Shown here piece after piece: positions 17,624-26,689 of a stretch of DNA of 50,970 nucleotides. Origin of the DNA: an uncultured Eubacterium sp. (GTDB lineage: Bacteria > Bacillota > Clostridia > Lachnospirales > Lachnospiraceae); contig CAJUHV010000024.1 of assembly GCA_910586445.1 (NCBI GenBank), positions 1 to 50,970 on the forward strand. Direction: 5' to 3'. Both the position numbers and the translations under genes were made by a program. The first letter of the stretch is position 1. Each line of letters starts with the position of its first letter. The notes beneath the pieces were generated by a model, which saw only the letters and a program-made list of their open reading frames with translations, was not told where the DNA came from and made no database searches.

Positions 17624-18399
17624 TCTTCTTCCTCCCAAAGCTGCTGATTGATCCGGCTGCTCTCAAATCTTACCGTTTCATTCGAAGATCCTTTGAGCAT
17701 CTGGCAGAGCCGCTCCATTTCCTGCGGCGTTACATGACGGTACTGTCCGGTCGGTAAATCCCCAAGGTGAATATTCATAATCCTTACTCTTTTTAAGCTT
17801 ACCACACGGTAATCAAAATATTCACACATTCTGCGTATCTGGCGGTTCATTCCCTGCGTCAGCACAATTCGAAAGCTCCTGCGGTCAACTCTTTCCACCC
17901 TGCACTTTCTAGTCATAGTGCCTAAGATCGGGACACCGCCCGCCAGCCCCCGCAGAAAGCTCTCTGTCACCGTCTTATGCACAGTAACGATATATTCTTT
18001 TTCATGCCGGTTGCCGGAACGCATAATCTTATTTACAATTTCTCCTTCATTCGTCATCAGAAGCAGTCCCTCTGACTGCTTATCCAGCCTGCCGACCGGA
18101 TAAATCCTTTTTGGATAATTTAAGTAATCTACAATATTATTTTTTTCACGTTTTTCTGCCGTGCACACAATCCCCCTCGGCTTATTGACCACGAGCAGAA
18201 TCCGTTCCTTTTCTGATTCTACCAACCTGCCTTGGAAATATACCTGATCCCCATCCTGCACACGGTCGCCCACATCTGCTACACAATCACCGATCCGTAC
18301 ATTTCCCGCCTCCAGCTGCCTGTCCGCTTCACGCCTGGAACAGACTCCCGCTGCACTTAAATATTTGTTAATTCTGACCCCAGACTCTGTCTCATTCAT
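17620..18399 (-). CDS. rluF: RsuA/RluB/E/F-family pseudouridine synthase, RluF-like
   Basis: About 259 aa. An N-terminal S4 domain (INKYLSAAGVCSRREADRQL) precedes the catalytic domain with the active-site aspartate block YPVGRLDKQSEGLLLMTNEG and the C-terminal LTQGMNRQIRRMCEYFDYRV. The tail VSLKRVRIMNIHLGDLPTGQ is more like RluF (23S rRNA U2604) than RsuA, but subfamily assignment by eye is only moderate. The start at 18399 (MNETESG) is preferred because GGGGA lies at good distance. Coupled to ligA through a 4-base overlap. Confidence 0.9.
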   Translation of the reverse strand: MNETESGVRINKYLSAAGVCSRREADRQLEAGNVRIGDCVADVGDRVQDGDQVYFQGRLVESEKERILLVVNKPRGIVCTAEKREKNNIVDYLNYPKRIYPVGRLDKQSEGLLLMTNEGEIVNKIMRSGNRHEKEYIVTVHKTVTESFLRGLAGGVPILGTMTRKCRVERVDRRSFRIVLTQGMNRQIRRMCEYFDYRVVSLKRVRIMNIHLGDLPTGQYRHVTPQEMERLCQMLKGSSNETVRFESSRINQQLWEEEE

Positions 18400-18761
18400 A
18401 AACGATTTCCCCATTCCTTTTTATTTATATACTTATCAGCATTATTTTTCCATTTACTGCGTTTTCAATCCGTTCATTCTTTTCATCCGCTGTCTATATG
18501 ATTTATTCATCTTAAAATCTGCTGTCTGCATATTTTTTCCATCTTTTAATTTACAGCCTGTATGATTTTTCCATCTTTTAATTGCAGCCTGCATATTTTT
18601 TCCATCTTTTAAGAAATTAGAATAAGCGGATACCGTACTGCCGGATACCGGCTAAATCAAATACAGCAACCGCTTATTCATAAATCTTTCAAATTCCATA
18701 TTCTTTCAAATGGAACCTTATCTTTTTATATCCGAATACAGTCCTATCTTTCAACAGACTG
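18400..18761. repeat. Intergenic region with AT-rich tandem repeats and a hairpin
   Basis: No gene. Between about 18510 and 18612 the block TTTTTCCATCTTTTAA with a variant of GCAGCCTGCAT occurs three times at roughly 32-33 bp spacing. At 18620-18679 lies a large inverted repeat (GAATAAGCGG...CCGCTTATTC, with inner GCCGG/CCGGC), a possible but not classic terminator for the SH3 gene, 80 bases after its stop. Confidence 0.6.
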
Positions 18762-20405
18762 TCAGCGCAGGTACTCTGTCTTCACAAAGCCTGTCTGCCC
18801 ATTCCAGGATACTTTTGTCCACCCTTCTGCATAGCTCATAATAACTGTCAGTACATCTCCCTGATAAGCAAGCCCTACACGGTCAGCATTTTCGCTCATC
18901 GACTGGCGTACGTTTACAGACTCGGACAATGTAATCTGATCGCCTTCGTTATAATAGGACGGTGATGACGGACGCTCTGGCGGCGTATCCTGTTCCTTTT
19001 CTACTTTGGAAGGATCGGACACGATATATTCCTTTCTGACATATCCGGTCTTGCCTTTGCTCTTTACCTTAAACCATCCGTTCTGGTTCTTGCCGTAGAT
19101 TGTTACTTTTGTACCTGCCTTCAGTGTCTTAATTATTTCACTATCTGTACTCCGTTTTTCACGCATGTTTACCTTCGTCTTAGCATATGCTGTACGTTTG
19201 GAAACAGATGTATTATTGGATGTGTTTGAGTTATCCTGCTTGTTATCAGTCTCATTTTTGTCTTTTTGATTATTTTTATCTTTGTCCTTATTGTCTTTCT
19301 TTACTACCTTTGACTTATCTGTTGTAAAGTATTCTTTTCTCGCAAATCCGGTCTTGCCTTTATATTTGATCTTAAACCAGCCGTTTTTGCTTACACCATA
19401 TATGGTCACTTCCGTACCTTTTTTCAGTGTACGGATCAATTCACTGTTAATGCTGCGTTTTTCGCGCATATTTACTTCCGTCGTTGTATATGCTGTGCGC
19501 GTCTGCACCGCAGTCCCGCTGCCGTTTTCATCCTGCTGATTGTCTGTATCTTTCCCATCGTTTTGCTGGTCATCCGCATTGGTCTGTGAATCGTTTTGGT
19601 CATCCGCACCTGTCTGATCATCAGATGAACCTTGATTTTCAAAGCTTGCAACCCATTCAGCAATCGCACCACGGAATGTATCCTTGACCATTTTACTAAG
19701 CGCTTCGTCTTTTTCAAGCGCACGCTCGTATTCTTTCTGCACCTCTTTCTGCAGCTCAATCACATCTGCATTCTGCGAAAATTCAGTAATCAGCGTATTA
19801 ATCTCCACATCTGTCTTATTTTCCTTAACGATCAGCTGATTAGACTGGCTGTTGTATGCATTGTCAATATAAAATTCTCCATTTTCATCTTTGCGCACGT
19901 AAAAACACTCCATGCTGGGTGCGCCTGTCTCTATATCTTTAAAAAACATATCCAAAGATACAGATGCGATATAATCTCCTTCCTCAATTCCCTTTTTTGT
20001 ATAACACTTAATATTTTCATATTTTTCCACATACTTGTTGACTAATTTAATATAGCTTTTTTCTGTCTCTGAAATCGGATATGCAATTTTTTCTAATGCG
20101 TCTAGATCTCCTTTCGCATAATATCCGTAATACTCTTCAAAAAGCTCATTGATCTGTGGGTATGCATCTAACTCCAGCTTTTCCTCATCTGCCAGAGTCT
20201 GATCATCTGCTGAGGTAACCCCCTGCTTTGGATCACCATCTTTGCCGTCTCCTGTCGCTGCACGCGAACCGGTTATTACTACACCTAATAATATAAGCAT
20301 TGCGCCTGTTGCAATGTATTTTTTGTATTTAGAACATATATTTTTTAAAGAACCTAAATCGGAACCTGTGTTATTATCTTTATTATTTGTATTTTTGGCT
20401 GCCAT
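18762..20405 (-). CDS. Membrane-anchored triple SH3b-domain protein
   Basis: 547 aa. A Lys/Asn-rich cytoplasmic N-terminus and one transmembrane helix (YIATGAMLILLGVVITGSRA, residues about 30-50) precede an extracellular region of about 200 residues with weak NTF2-like features (LFEEYYGYYAKGDLDALEKI). Then come Asp/Gln-rich linkers and three bacterial SH3 domains, the first two nearly identical (VNMREKRS..SELIRTLKKG, GWFKIKYKGKTGFARKEYF) and the third at the C-terminus (VNVRQSMSENADRVG). SH3b domains bind cell-wall peptides, so wall sensing or anchoring is likely; no catalytic domain is visible. GGAGG precedes the ATG. Confidence 0.85.
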   Translation of the reverse strand: MAAKNTNNKDNNTGSDLGSLKNICSKYKKYIATGAMLILLGVVITGSRAATGDGKDGDPKQGVTSADDQTLADEEKLELDAYPQINELFEEYYGYYAKGDLDALEKIAYPISETEKSYIKLVNKYVEKYENIKCYTKKGIEEGDYIASVSLDMFFKDIETGAPSMECFYVRKDENGEFYIDNAYNSQSNQLIVKENKTDVEINTLITEFSQNADVIELQKEVQKEYERALEKDEALSKMVKDTFRGAIAEWVASFENQGSSDDQTGADDQNDSQTNADDQQNDGKDTDNQQDENGSGTAVQTRTAYTTTEVNMREKRSINSELIRTLKKGTEVTIYGVSKNGWFKIKYKGKTGFARKEYFTTDKSKVVKKDNKDKDKNNQKDKNETDNKQDNSNTSNNTSVSKRTAYAKTKVNMREKRSTDSEIIKTLKAGTKVTIYGKNQNGWFKVKSKGKTGYVRKEYIVSDPSKVEKEQDTPPERPSSPSYYNEGDQITLSESVNVRQSMSENADRVGLAYQGDVLTVIMSYAEGWTKVSWNGQTGFVKTEYLR

Positions 20406-20506
20406 TGACTGCCTCCTTATCTATCCTGAATGATTTGAAAATTTTACGAATTGTTAAAGTGGTTGATATACAACTATGAATAAATCCAAAATGTGACAAA
20501 AGAAAA

Positions 20507-20578
20507 TGCAACCGGCGGGAATCGAACCCACATTACAGGAGTCGGAGTCCTGTGTTCTATCCGTTAGACTACGGTTGC
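20507..20578 (-). tRNA. tRNA-Arg (anticodon CCG)
   Basis: Minus-strand cloverleaf: acceptor GCAACCG pairs with CGGTTGC plus discriminator A. The anticodon stem CAGGA/TCCTG encloses loop CTCCGAC, giving anticodon CCG (reads CGG). The T arm contains GGGTTCGATTCCC. No encoded CCA. A TATAAT -10 box lies upstream at 20593-20598. Confidence 0.95.
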
Positions 20579-20592
20579 GAAAACTGATTTGT

Positions 20593-20598
20593 ATTATA
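20593..20598 (-). promoter_or_regulatory. -10 box of the tRNA-Arg promoter
   Basis: TATAAT on the minus strand, 15 bases before the mature tRNA 5' end; the -35 is not clear. Confidence 0.5.
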
Positions 20599-20623
20599 AC
20601 ACCTTTTTCTAAAAAAGAAAAGA

Positions 20624-21145
20624 CTAAATTTCTAACAATATAATATTTTTCTGCCGCTTTGTTTTGGGCAGATCGATCAGTCGCTGATTCTTAGATCCAC
20701 GAAACCGCAGGCTGATATCTTTCTCTGCCTCGTGAAATTCTCCATCGACAAGCACATCGATCAAAGAAAGCATATCGTCTGTCACTTCACATCTTGCCCG
20801 GCTGTCCTCAATCAGATCTGTTTCATACGTATAGCCTGTATAACACCAGATATCCTTCTGCGGAAAACGCGCTCGTACATTTTTTAACAGCCGTACCAGC
20901 ACCTTCTGGTTTTCCGGCTCAAACGGTTCTCCGCCCAGAAGCGTCAGCCCCTTGATATAGTCATGATCCAGTGCATTTAAAATCTCCTGTTCGGTTTCTT
21001 TCGTATATGGACTGCCGTACTGAAAATCCCATGATTCGGGCTGGAAACATCCCCTGCAGTGGTGTGTGCACCCAGACACAAATAAAGTAACCCTTACCCC
21101 TGTTCCATTTGCAATATCTGTTTTCTTAATCGCTCCATAATACAT
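20624..21145 (-). CDS. nrdG: Anaerobic ribonucleotide reductase activating protein NrdG
   Basis: 173 aa radical SAM enzyme that installs the glycyl radical on NrdD. The motif is VSGCTHHCRGCFQPESW (CxxxCxxC), followed by LTLLGGEPFEPENQKVL. The start at 21145 (MYYGAIKKTD) has GAGGGTGA upstream; seven extra residues are possible. NrdD is not in the window, which is common for this family. The enzyme fits an anaerobic host. Confidence 0.94.
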   Translation of the reverse strand: MYYGAIKKTDIANGTGVRVTLFVSGCTHHCRGCFQPESWDFQYGSPYTKETEQEILNALDHDYIKGLTLLGGEPFEPENQKVLVRLLKNVRARFPQKDIWCYTGYTYETDLIEDSRARCEVTDDMLSLIDVLVDGEFHEAEKDISLRFRGSKNQRLIDLPKTKRQKNIILLEI

Positions 21146-21280
21146 AGAATTCACCCTCTTAATCACGGATTCAAATGCACGGTTATTATACCCTATTCTA
21201 CGCTATCCGACAAGTAATTTTACAAAAATTTTAGTTTTTTTTCAAACACGTTCTATCAGACAAACATTTAAGCCGGCTAT

Positions 21281-21309
21281 TTGACAGATACTGGTTTTTA
21301 TTTTATGAT
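21281..21309 (+). promoter_or_regulatory. Putative sigma-A promoter of the DAHP synthase gene
   Basis: TTGACA, 17-base spacer, TATGAT, ending 87 bases before the start codon. No T-box or trp-type leader was recognised in the leader region. Confidence 0.7.
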
Positions 21310-21396
21310 GTAACGGTGCATTTTCCATGCTTTACACTTTATGCATATTTAAATAACAGCAATTTTATAGATCTAAAATATAAAGGAGATGATCTT

Positions 21397-22428
21397 ATGA
21401 GTTTTGAATTTGTAAAGGAGCTGCCTACTCCCGCTCTGATAAAGGAGATGTATCCGGTTTCTGCTGAGCTGAGCGAATTGAAAAAAAAGCGGGATCAGAT
21501 GATTTCTGATGTTATATTAGGCAGAGACGACCGTTTTTTAGTAATTATAGGGCCCTGCTCCGCAGACCGTGAGGATGCGGTATGCGACTATGTCAGCCGG
21601 CTGACTGCTGTTCAGGAAAAAGTAAAAGACCGTGTCATTATCATTCCAAGAATCTATACAAACAAACCCCGCACTACTGGCGAAGGTTATAAAGGAATCG
21701 CCTCGCAGCCCAATCCCGAAAAAGCCCCGAATATGCTGGCCGGACTGATTACCGTGCGCAAGATGCATATCCGTGCAATCCAGGAAAGCGGCCTGACCGC
21801 GGCAGATGAAATGCTTTACTGTGAAAACTGGAGCTTTGTCGATGACCTGCTGTCTTATGTCGCAATCGGTGCTCGTTCGGTTGAGGACCAGCAGCACCGG
21901 CTGACAGCCAGCGGCTTTGACGTAGCTTCCGGCATGAAAAATCCGACCAGCGGAGATTTTACGGTAATGCTTAATTCCGTATATGCGGCTCAGCATCCGC
22001 ACCATTTTATATACCGCAATTATGAAGTATCTACCAGCGGAAATCCGCTGACGCACGTGATCCTGCGCGGTGCTGTCAGCAAACACGGCAATACAGTCCA
22101 AAACTATCATTATGAAGATATTATGCGTCTGATCGACCGCTACAACAGCATGGAGCTGTTAAACCCTGCTGCGATTATTGATGCCAACCACTCTAATTCG
22201 GGCAAGCATTTTAAAGAACAGATCCGTATTGTAAAAGAAGTCATGCACAACCGCAAGCTTTCACCGGATATCAAATCACTCGTAAAAGGCGTTATGATTG
22301 AAAGCTATATTGAGGAAGGCTCTCAGCATATCGGCGACCATATTTATGGCAAATCGATCACGGATGCATGCCTTGGATGGGAGGATTCTAAACGGCTGAT
22401 TTATGATATTGCAGAAATGAATCACTAA
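21397..22428 (+). CDS. aroF: 3-deoxy-7-phosphoheptulonate synthase (class I DAHP synthase)
   Basis: 343 aa. First step of the shikimate pathway: phosphoenolpyruvate plus erythrose-4-phosphate. The metal and substrate blocks are visible: VIIGPCSADREDAV, PRIYTNKPRTTGEGYKG, GARSVEDQQHRLTASGFDVA, MKNPTSGDF, and IIDANHSNSGKHFKEQ. The AroG/AroF/AroH type; which aromatic amino acid inhibits it cannot be decided here, so the symbol is approximate. ATG 21397 has AAAGGAG 8 bases upstream. It is a single-gene unit between a clear promoter and a strong terminator. Confidence 0.94.
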   Translation: MSFEFVKELPTPALIKEMYPVSAELSELKKKRDQMISDVILGRDDRFLVIIGPCSADREDAVCDYVSRLTAVQEKVKDRVIIIPRIYTNKPRTTGEGYKGIASQPNPEKAPNMLAGLITVRKMHIRAIQESGLTAADEMLYCENWSFVDDLLSYVAIGARSVEDQQHRLTASGFDVASGMKNPTSGDFTVMLNSVYAAQHPHHFIYRNYEVSTSGNPLTHVILRGAVSKHGNTVQNYHYEDIMRLIDRYNSMELLNPAAIIDANHSNSGKHFKEQIRIVKEVMHNRKLSPDIKSLVKGVMIESYIEEGSQHIGDHIYGKSITDACLGWEDSKRLIYDIAEMNH

Positions 22429-22451
22429 AACAATTTACCATAAACAAATCA

Positions 22452-22503
22452 TCCTGCGGACAGGACTTTATAACTGCAATAAGCCTGTCCGCAGGACTTT
22501 TTA
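22452..22503 (+). terminator. Strong intrinsic terminator after DAHP synthase
   Basis: TCCTGCGGACAGG pairs with CCTGTCCGCAGGA over 13 bp, then CTTTTT. It lies between the convergent aroF and xerD-like genes. Confidence 0.9.
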
Positions 22504-22512
22504 AAGCACACC

Positions 22513-23403
22513 TTACTCTCTCGGGTGCGCTTTCTTGTATACCTCACGTACCGATGCATGGCGCATTTTTGCATAGATCTGCGCCGCAGATAAATCCGCA
22601 TATCCCATCATTTCCTGCACCGCATAAAGATCCGCACCATTATTTACCAGATGTGCCGCAAACGAATGCCTGAGTGTATGCGGTGTGATCTCGCCCTGAA
22701 TGCCTGCTGCCTGTGCATACTGCTTGATTAGTTTCCAAAAGCCCTGGCGGCTCATTTTCCTGCCAGACAGATTGGTAAACAGCTGTCTGCTGTCTGCCTC
22801 CTTAACAAGTGCGGGCCGTGCGGTATTTAAGTATTCCTGCAGTGATTTTTTGGCTGCATGTCCAAACGGAACGACCCGCTCTCTCCCGCCGTGGCGGCAC
22901 AAAATATAATCCATGGTCAGATTTACATCTTCTACCTCCAGCTGCAGCAGCTCGCTGACACGGATTCCGGTCGCATATAACAGCTCCAGCATGGCGCGGT
23001 CACGCATGGATTTTGCCGTTTTGCCGTCCGGCTGCATAAGCAGCTGTACGGTTTCTTCCGGTGTTAAGATATGCGGAACCTCTTTTTCTATTTTGGGTGA
23101 TTTGATCTGTCCCGCAGGACTTCTTTCGATCTCTCCTGACTGCTCCAGATATCTGAAAAATGCTTTCATAGAAGCAATTGCCCTTGATCTTGTCGCAGGC
23201 CGTTTCTTATCCTTTTCCATCTGCCTTAGATAAGCCTCCAGCTGCGATTTTGAAACAAAACGCCAGCATGTACTTCCCTGCGCTGCAAAATAATCTGCCA
23301 GCTGCTTTAAATCTCTTTCGTAAGAAACAACCGTATTGTCAGAAACCGACTGCTGTTTTAACTCTGCTATGTATTCTGCGACTTTTTCCTGCAACGCTTC
23401 CAT
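22513..23403 (-). CDS. xerD: XerD-like tyrosine recombinase with altered catalytic residues
   Basis: 296 aa, the length of XerC/XerD, with the SAM-like N-terminal domain (SVSDNTVVSYERDLKQLADY) and catalytic domain. ATGIRVSELL carries Arg148, PHTLRHSFAAHL carries His242 and Arg245, and QIYAKM carries the nucleophile Tyr277. In XerD the beta-hairpin lysine (GKGNKER) is here His171 in CRHGGRER, and the second histidine (LGHAD) is Tyr268 in MMGYADLS. It occupies the usual xerD position next to spoIIM and the NUDIX gene and should resolve chromosome dimers, but two of six canonical residues differ. Confidence 0.88.
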   Translation of the reverse strand: MEALQEKVAEYIAELKQQSVSDNTVVSYERDLKQLADYFAAQGSTCWRFVSKSQLEAYLRQMEKDKKRPATRSRAIASMKAFFRYLEQSGEIERSPAGQIKSPKIEKEVPHILTPEETVQLLMQPDGKTAKSMRDRAMLELLYATGIRVSELLQLEVEDVNLTMDYILCRHGGRERVVPFGHAAKKSLQEYLNTARPALVKEADSRQLFTNLSGRKMSRQGFWKLIKQYAQAAGIQGEITPHTLRHSFAAHLVNNGADLYAVQEMMGYADLSAAQIYAKMRHASVREVYKKAHPRE

Positions 23404-23475
23404 AATCCCGCACCCCTTTTTCTGCTCTGCCGGCAGAGCTGCTTTAACAAGATTCCCATATGCTATGTTATGCTT

Positions 23476-24081
23476 TCACATCCTGCGTATATACATCCGC
23501 AGTAATACCGGATTTACATATCCCTCCAGCCAGATTCCGGCAGCCATGCAGCACAGCGCAGACAACAGCAGGAACAGTCTTGGATTCTGCCACACGTTTT
23601 TATTCGGCATCGCATTTTCCACACTTTTACGAAATAAAATCTTTCCCAAGCCAAAGTACGCAGCTGCATAGCAGATCGCCTGCGGAAAAATAGATAAAAG
23701 CACAATGACCATTCCTTGAAACTTCATGCTGACGAGTGCATTGACAAATAAATAGCCGAGCGAAAATGCATGCCATCCGATCACGCCTGCAAGCATCAGA
23801 ATGCCAAAACGCGTATATACAAGCAATGCCGCAAGTGCAAAGACACGCAGCCTGCGTTTTAACAGAAAGATAAAATAAGCGCCTGCCTCAAATTCCATAT
23901 ATGCCAGCTGGCCTACATAATACTCATTCAGCATGCCATACTGTATGAGCTTATCCCTGCCCACCCAGTTTGCAGCCAGAATCCCTATAAAGAAAAATAT
24001 TAAAAAACAGCCTGCCAGAAATCCTCTCCATGGTAATTTCGGCAGCTGCACACGTGGTACATTAATCGTTTTATGCCTCAC
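23476..24081 (-). CDS. spoIIM: Stage II sporulation protein M (SpoIIM)
   Basis: About 201 aa multi-pass membrane protein of the SpoIIDMP engulfment complex. Several transmembrane segments are visible: FLAGCFLIFFFIGILAANWV, FALAALLVYTRFGILMLAGV, GWHAFSLGYLF and LFLLLSALCCMAAGIWLEGY. It appears to begin with GTG at 24081. The order xerD-spoIIM-NUDIX supports the call. With the spoIVB remnant it shows a spore-forming ancestry. Confidence 0.87.
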   Translation of the reverse strand: MRHKTINVPRVQLPKLPWRGFLAGCFLIFFFIGILAANWVGRDKLIQYGMLNEYYVGQLAYMEFEAGAYFIFLLKRRLRVFALAALLVYTRFGILMLAGVIGWHAFSLGYLFVNALVSMKFQGMVIVLLSIFPQAICYAAAYFGLGKILFRKSVENAMPNKNVWQNPRLFLLLSALCCMAAGIWLEGYVNPVLLRMYIRRM

Positions 24082-24152
24082 TACATGTCTCTTTTTCTTT
24101 TTCCAATTAATTCAGTCTATGCACCTTCTTCATAATTATGCAGAAATATTTT

Positions 24153-24692
24153 TTATCTATATTTGATCTTGTAAGCTAAAAGCGCCGCCACCGTCTTTGC
24201 ATCCTGTATCTCTCCCGCAAATATTCTTTCACATAAAACATCCAGATCCATCGGCTCCAGCTCAATGTATTCGTGCTCATCCAGATGCTGCCTGCCCGGC
24301 TTTAGATTTTTGGCAACATATATATCGATAAATTCATTATCATATGCAACAGTCGGCTTTAGCGAAATAAGAAATTCCAAATCGCCGCTTCGGTATCCTG
24401 TCTCTTCTTCCAGCTCCCTTGCAGCGCATATTTTTGTATCTTCTGTCGTATGATTCCTTGCACCAGCCGGTATTTCAATTGTCATGCGCTCCAATGCATT
24501 GCGGTACTGGTGCACCATCAGAATCTTCCCGTCATCCATAACCGGAACAACGGCAGCCGCACCTTTTCTATGCGAAATAAAATCCCATTTCTCTACCTTG
24601 CCGTCCGGCATCTGCATATAATCCGTATAAAAATCTAAAATTGTGCCTTGAAATTCTAATTTTCTGTCAATCCGTTTTATTTTGTTTTCCAT
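24153..24692 (-). CDS. NUDIX hydrolase, ADP-ribose pyrophosphatase-like
   Basis: 179 aa. Nudix box AARELEEETGYRSGDLEFL preceded by EIPAGARNHTTED. The spacing between the first Gly and the Glu is one residue longer than the canonical Gx5E. The C-terminal E-H-E-Y-I-E-L-E-P segment and overall layout match the bacterial ADP-ribose pyrophosphatase (NudF/YqkG) group. Purine-rich GAGGGAAAAG precedes the ATG. Confidence 0.9.
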   Translation of the reverse strand: MENKIKRIDRKLEFQGTILDFYTDYMQMPDGKVEKWDFISHRKGAAAVVPVMDDGKILMVHQYRNALERMTIEIPAGARNHTTEDTKICAARELEEETGYRSGDLEFLISLKPTVAYDNEFIDIYVAKNLKPGRQHLDEHEYIELEPMDLDVLCERIFAGEIQDAKTVAALLAYKIKYR

Positions 24693-24735
24693 CTTTACTT
24701 TTCCCTCCCGCCGATGGCTCCTGCGCGTATTTTAT

Positions 24736-24783
24736 AAATATAAAAGTGCCAAAACCATTGCTCTGCCAACGGTCTTGACACTT
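24736..24783 (-). terminator. Intrinsic terminator after RNase Y gene
   Basis: Minus strand AAGTGTCAAGACC pairs with GGTTTTGGCACTT (with mismatch/wobble), followed by TTATATTTATA. Confidence 0.8.
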
Positions 24784-24815
24784 ATCACGCCTTTTCAGGC
24801 TCTAATCATTCATGA

Positions 24816-26369
24816 TTATTTCGCGTAATCTATCACTCTAGATTCCCGAATTACATTCACTTTAATCTGTCCCGGATATTGAAGCTGTGCTTCGATTTGT
24901 TTTGATACATCTCTTGCAAGCAAGATCATGTCTGCATCACTCACCTGCTCCGGCACTACCATAATACGAATCTCCCTGCCTGCCTGAATTGCAAAGGATT
25001 TTTCAACACCTTTAAAACTGTTTGTAATTTCTTCCAACTGCTGGAGGCGCTTGGAATATGCCTCTAATGTCTCCCTGCGCGCACCCGGCCGCGCCGCACT
25101 GATCGTATCGGCAGCCTGTACTAAACATGCAATCAAAGACTGCGGTTCTACATCTCCATGATGTGCTTCTACTGCATTAATTATAAGCGGTGATTCTTTG
25201 TACTTCTTACAAATATCCACACCGATCTGAATATGTGAGCCTTCCATCTCGTGGTCAACTGATTTCCCAATATCATGTAATAATCCGGCACGCTTTGCAA
25301 TTCTTGCATCAACGCCGATCTCTGCCGCCAAAAGCCCTGCAAGCTGTGCTACTTCTATGGAATGCTTCAGCGCATTCTGCCCGTAGCTCGTTCTGAATTT
25401 CATACGTCCAAGCAGACGCACCATTTCCGGATGAAGCCCGTGGATACCAGCCTCTAATGTAGCTGTCTCGCCTTCTTCACGGATCATGTTTTCTACTTCC
25501 TTCTGCGCCTTCTCAACCATCTCCTCAATTCTGGCCGGATGAATACGTCCATCCACAATCAACTTCTCTAATGCTATGCGCGCCACTTCTCTTCTGATCG
25601 GATCAAAACCTGAAAGGATAACTGCTTCCGGCGTATCATCGATAATCAGATCTATGCCGGTAAGTGTTTCTAATGTACGTATATTTCGTCCTTCACGGCC
25701 TATAATACGCCCCTTCATCTCATCATTTGGAAGCTGGACTACGGAAATCGAGGTCTCTGCCACATGATCTGCTGCACATTTTTGTATCGCAGTCACAACA
25801 TAATCACGTGCTTTCTTATTTGCCTCTTCTTTCGCCCTTGTTTCCATTTCTTTAATCATTTTTGCAGTGTCAAGTTTTACATCGTCTTCTACAGTCTTTA
25901 AAAGATATTCCTTTGCCTGTTCGGAGGTAAGTCCGGAGATTCTTTCCAGTTCCTGTAACCGTTCCTCATTCAGCTTTGCGACTTCTTCCTTCTGCTTATT
26001 GATCTCTTCTTCTTTTGCTGCAAATCCGGCTTCGCGTTTTTCGATGGCTTCTAACTTTTTATCCAGATTAGATTCCTTCTGCTCAATACGACGCTCGTTG
26101 CGCTGGATCTCTGCTCGACGTTCTTTAATCTCTCTGTCAAGCTCATTCTTTGACCGAATGGACTCTTCCTTGACTTCCAACAAAGATTCACGCTTCTTCG
26201 TTTCTGCCGTCTTCACTGCTTCATCAATAATCGCCCTTGCTTTGTCATCTGCCGAACCGATTTTAGCCTCCACAACCTTTTTCTGGTAAGAAGAAGTGAC
26301 AAAGTAAGTGACTGGCACTGAAATCACAAGTGTAATTAATACAGCAATGATGATTGGTATTGGTGTCAC
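24816..26369 (-). CDS. rny: Ribonuclease Y
   Basis: 517 aa endoribonuclease that initiates mRNA decay at the membrane. N-terminal anchor (IPIIIAVLITLVISVPVTYF), a long charged coiled coil (residues about 30-190), KH domain (GRIIGREGRNIRTLETLTG), HD domain (AGLLHDIGKSVDHEMEGS; EAHHGD) and the conserved C-terminal PGQIKVNVIRESRVIDYAK. Starts with GTG after AAGGAGGTG. Gene order recA-recX-rny is common in Lachnospiraceae. Confidence 0.97.
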   Translation of the reverse strand: MTPIPIIIAVLITLVISVPVTYFVTSSYQKKVVEAKIGSADDKARAIIDEAVKTAETKKRESLLEVKEESIRSKNELDREIKERRAEIQRNERRIEQKESNLDKKLEAIEKREAGFAAKEEEINKQKEEVAKLNEERLQELERISGLTSEQAKEYLLKTVEDDVKLDTAKMIKEMETRAKEEANKKARDYVVTAIQKCAADHVAETSISVVQLPNDEMKGRIIGREGRNIRTLETLTGIDLIIDDTPEAVILSGFDPIRREVARIALEKLIVDGRIHPARIEEMVEKAQKEVENMIREEGETATLEAGIHGLHPEMVRLLGRMKFRTSYGQNALKHSIEVAQLAGLLAAEIGVDARIAKRAGLLHDIGKSVDHEMEGSHIQIGVDICKKYKESPLIINAVEAHHGDVEPQSLIACLVQAADTISAARPGARRETLEAYSKRLQQLEEITNSFKGVEKSFAIQAGREIRIMVVPEQVSDADMILLARDVSKQIEAQLQYPGQIKVNVIRESRVIDYAK

Positions 26370-26689
26370 AGGAGCACCTCCTTATTTAGTTTTCATTGTA
26401 CATATAACATCACTCACTCACAGCTGATCAATAAAATCCACGCCCATCAGCTGCAAACTATCGTTCACTGTCATAAATAACAACAATTAGATTTTATACT
26501 TTCCATTGCATTATGTCAAGTGCATTCCAAATATTACGCGTATAGTAACAATTTGATCTTATAGCAGTAAACCCCGCACAGTAATGTCTGCACATCTTTC
26601 AGCCCTGATACAGCCTTACATTTTGCTGCATCTTCGCATTTTACAGTATTTCCTATTTTCAGAAAAATCCTCGGTGAAATACCGTCACA
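26370..26689. other. Intergenic region recX-rny with rny promoter
   Basis: No gene seen. On the minus strand TTGACA (26514-26519), a 17-base spacer and TAAAAT (26491-26496, within TATAAAAT) give a good promoter for rny, leaving a 5' leader of about 115 bases. Confidence 0.6.

Noticed and set aside
21310..21396. T-box or amino-acid-responsive leader upstream of DAHP synthase
   Set aside because: No T-box sequence, specifier stem or leader peptide with aromatic codons, and no attenuator-type terminator before the start.
21538..22110. 190-aa minus-strand ORF inside the DAHP synthase gene
   Set aside because: Shadow of a fully conserved gene with no start signal.
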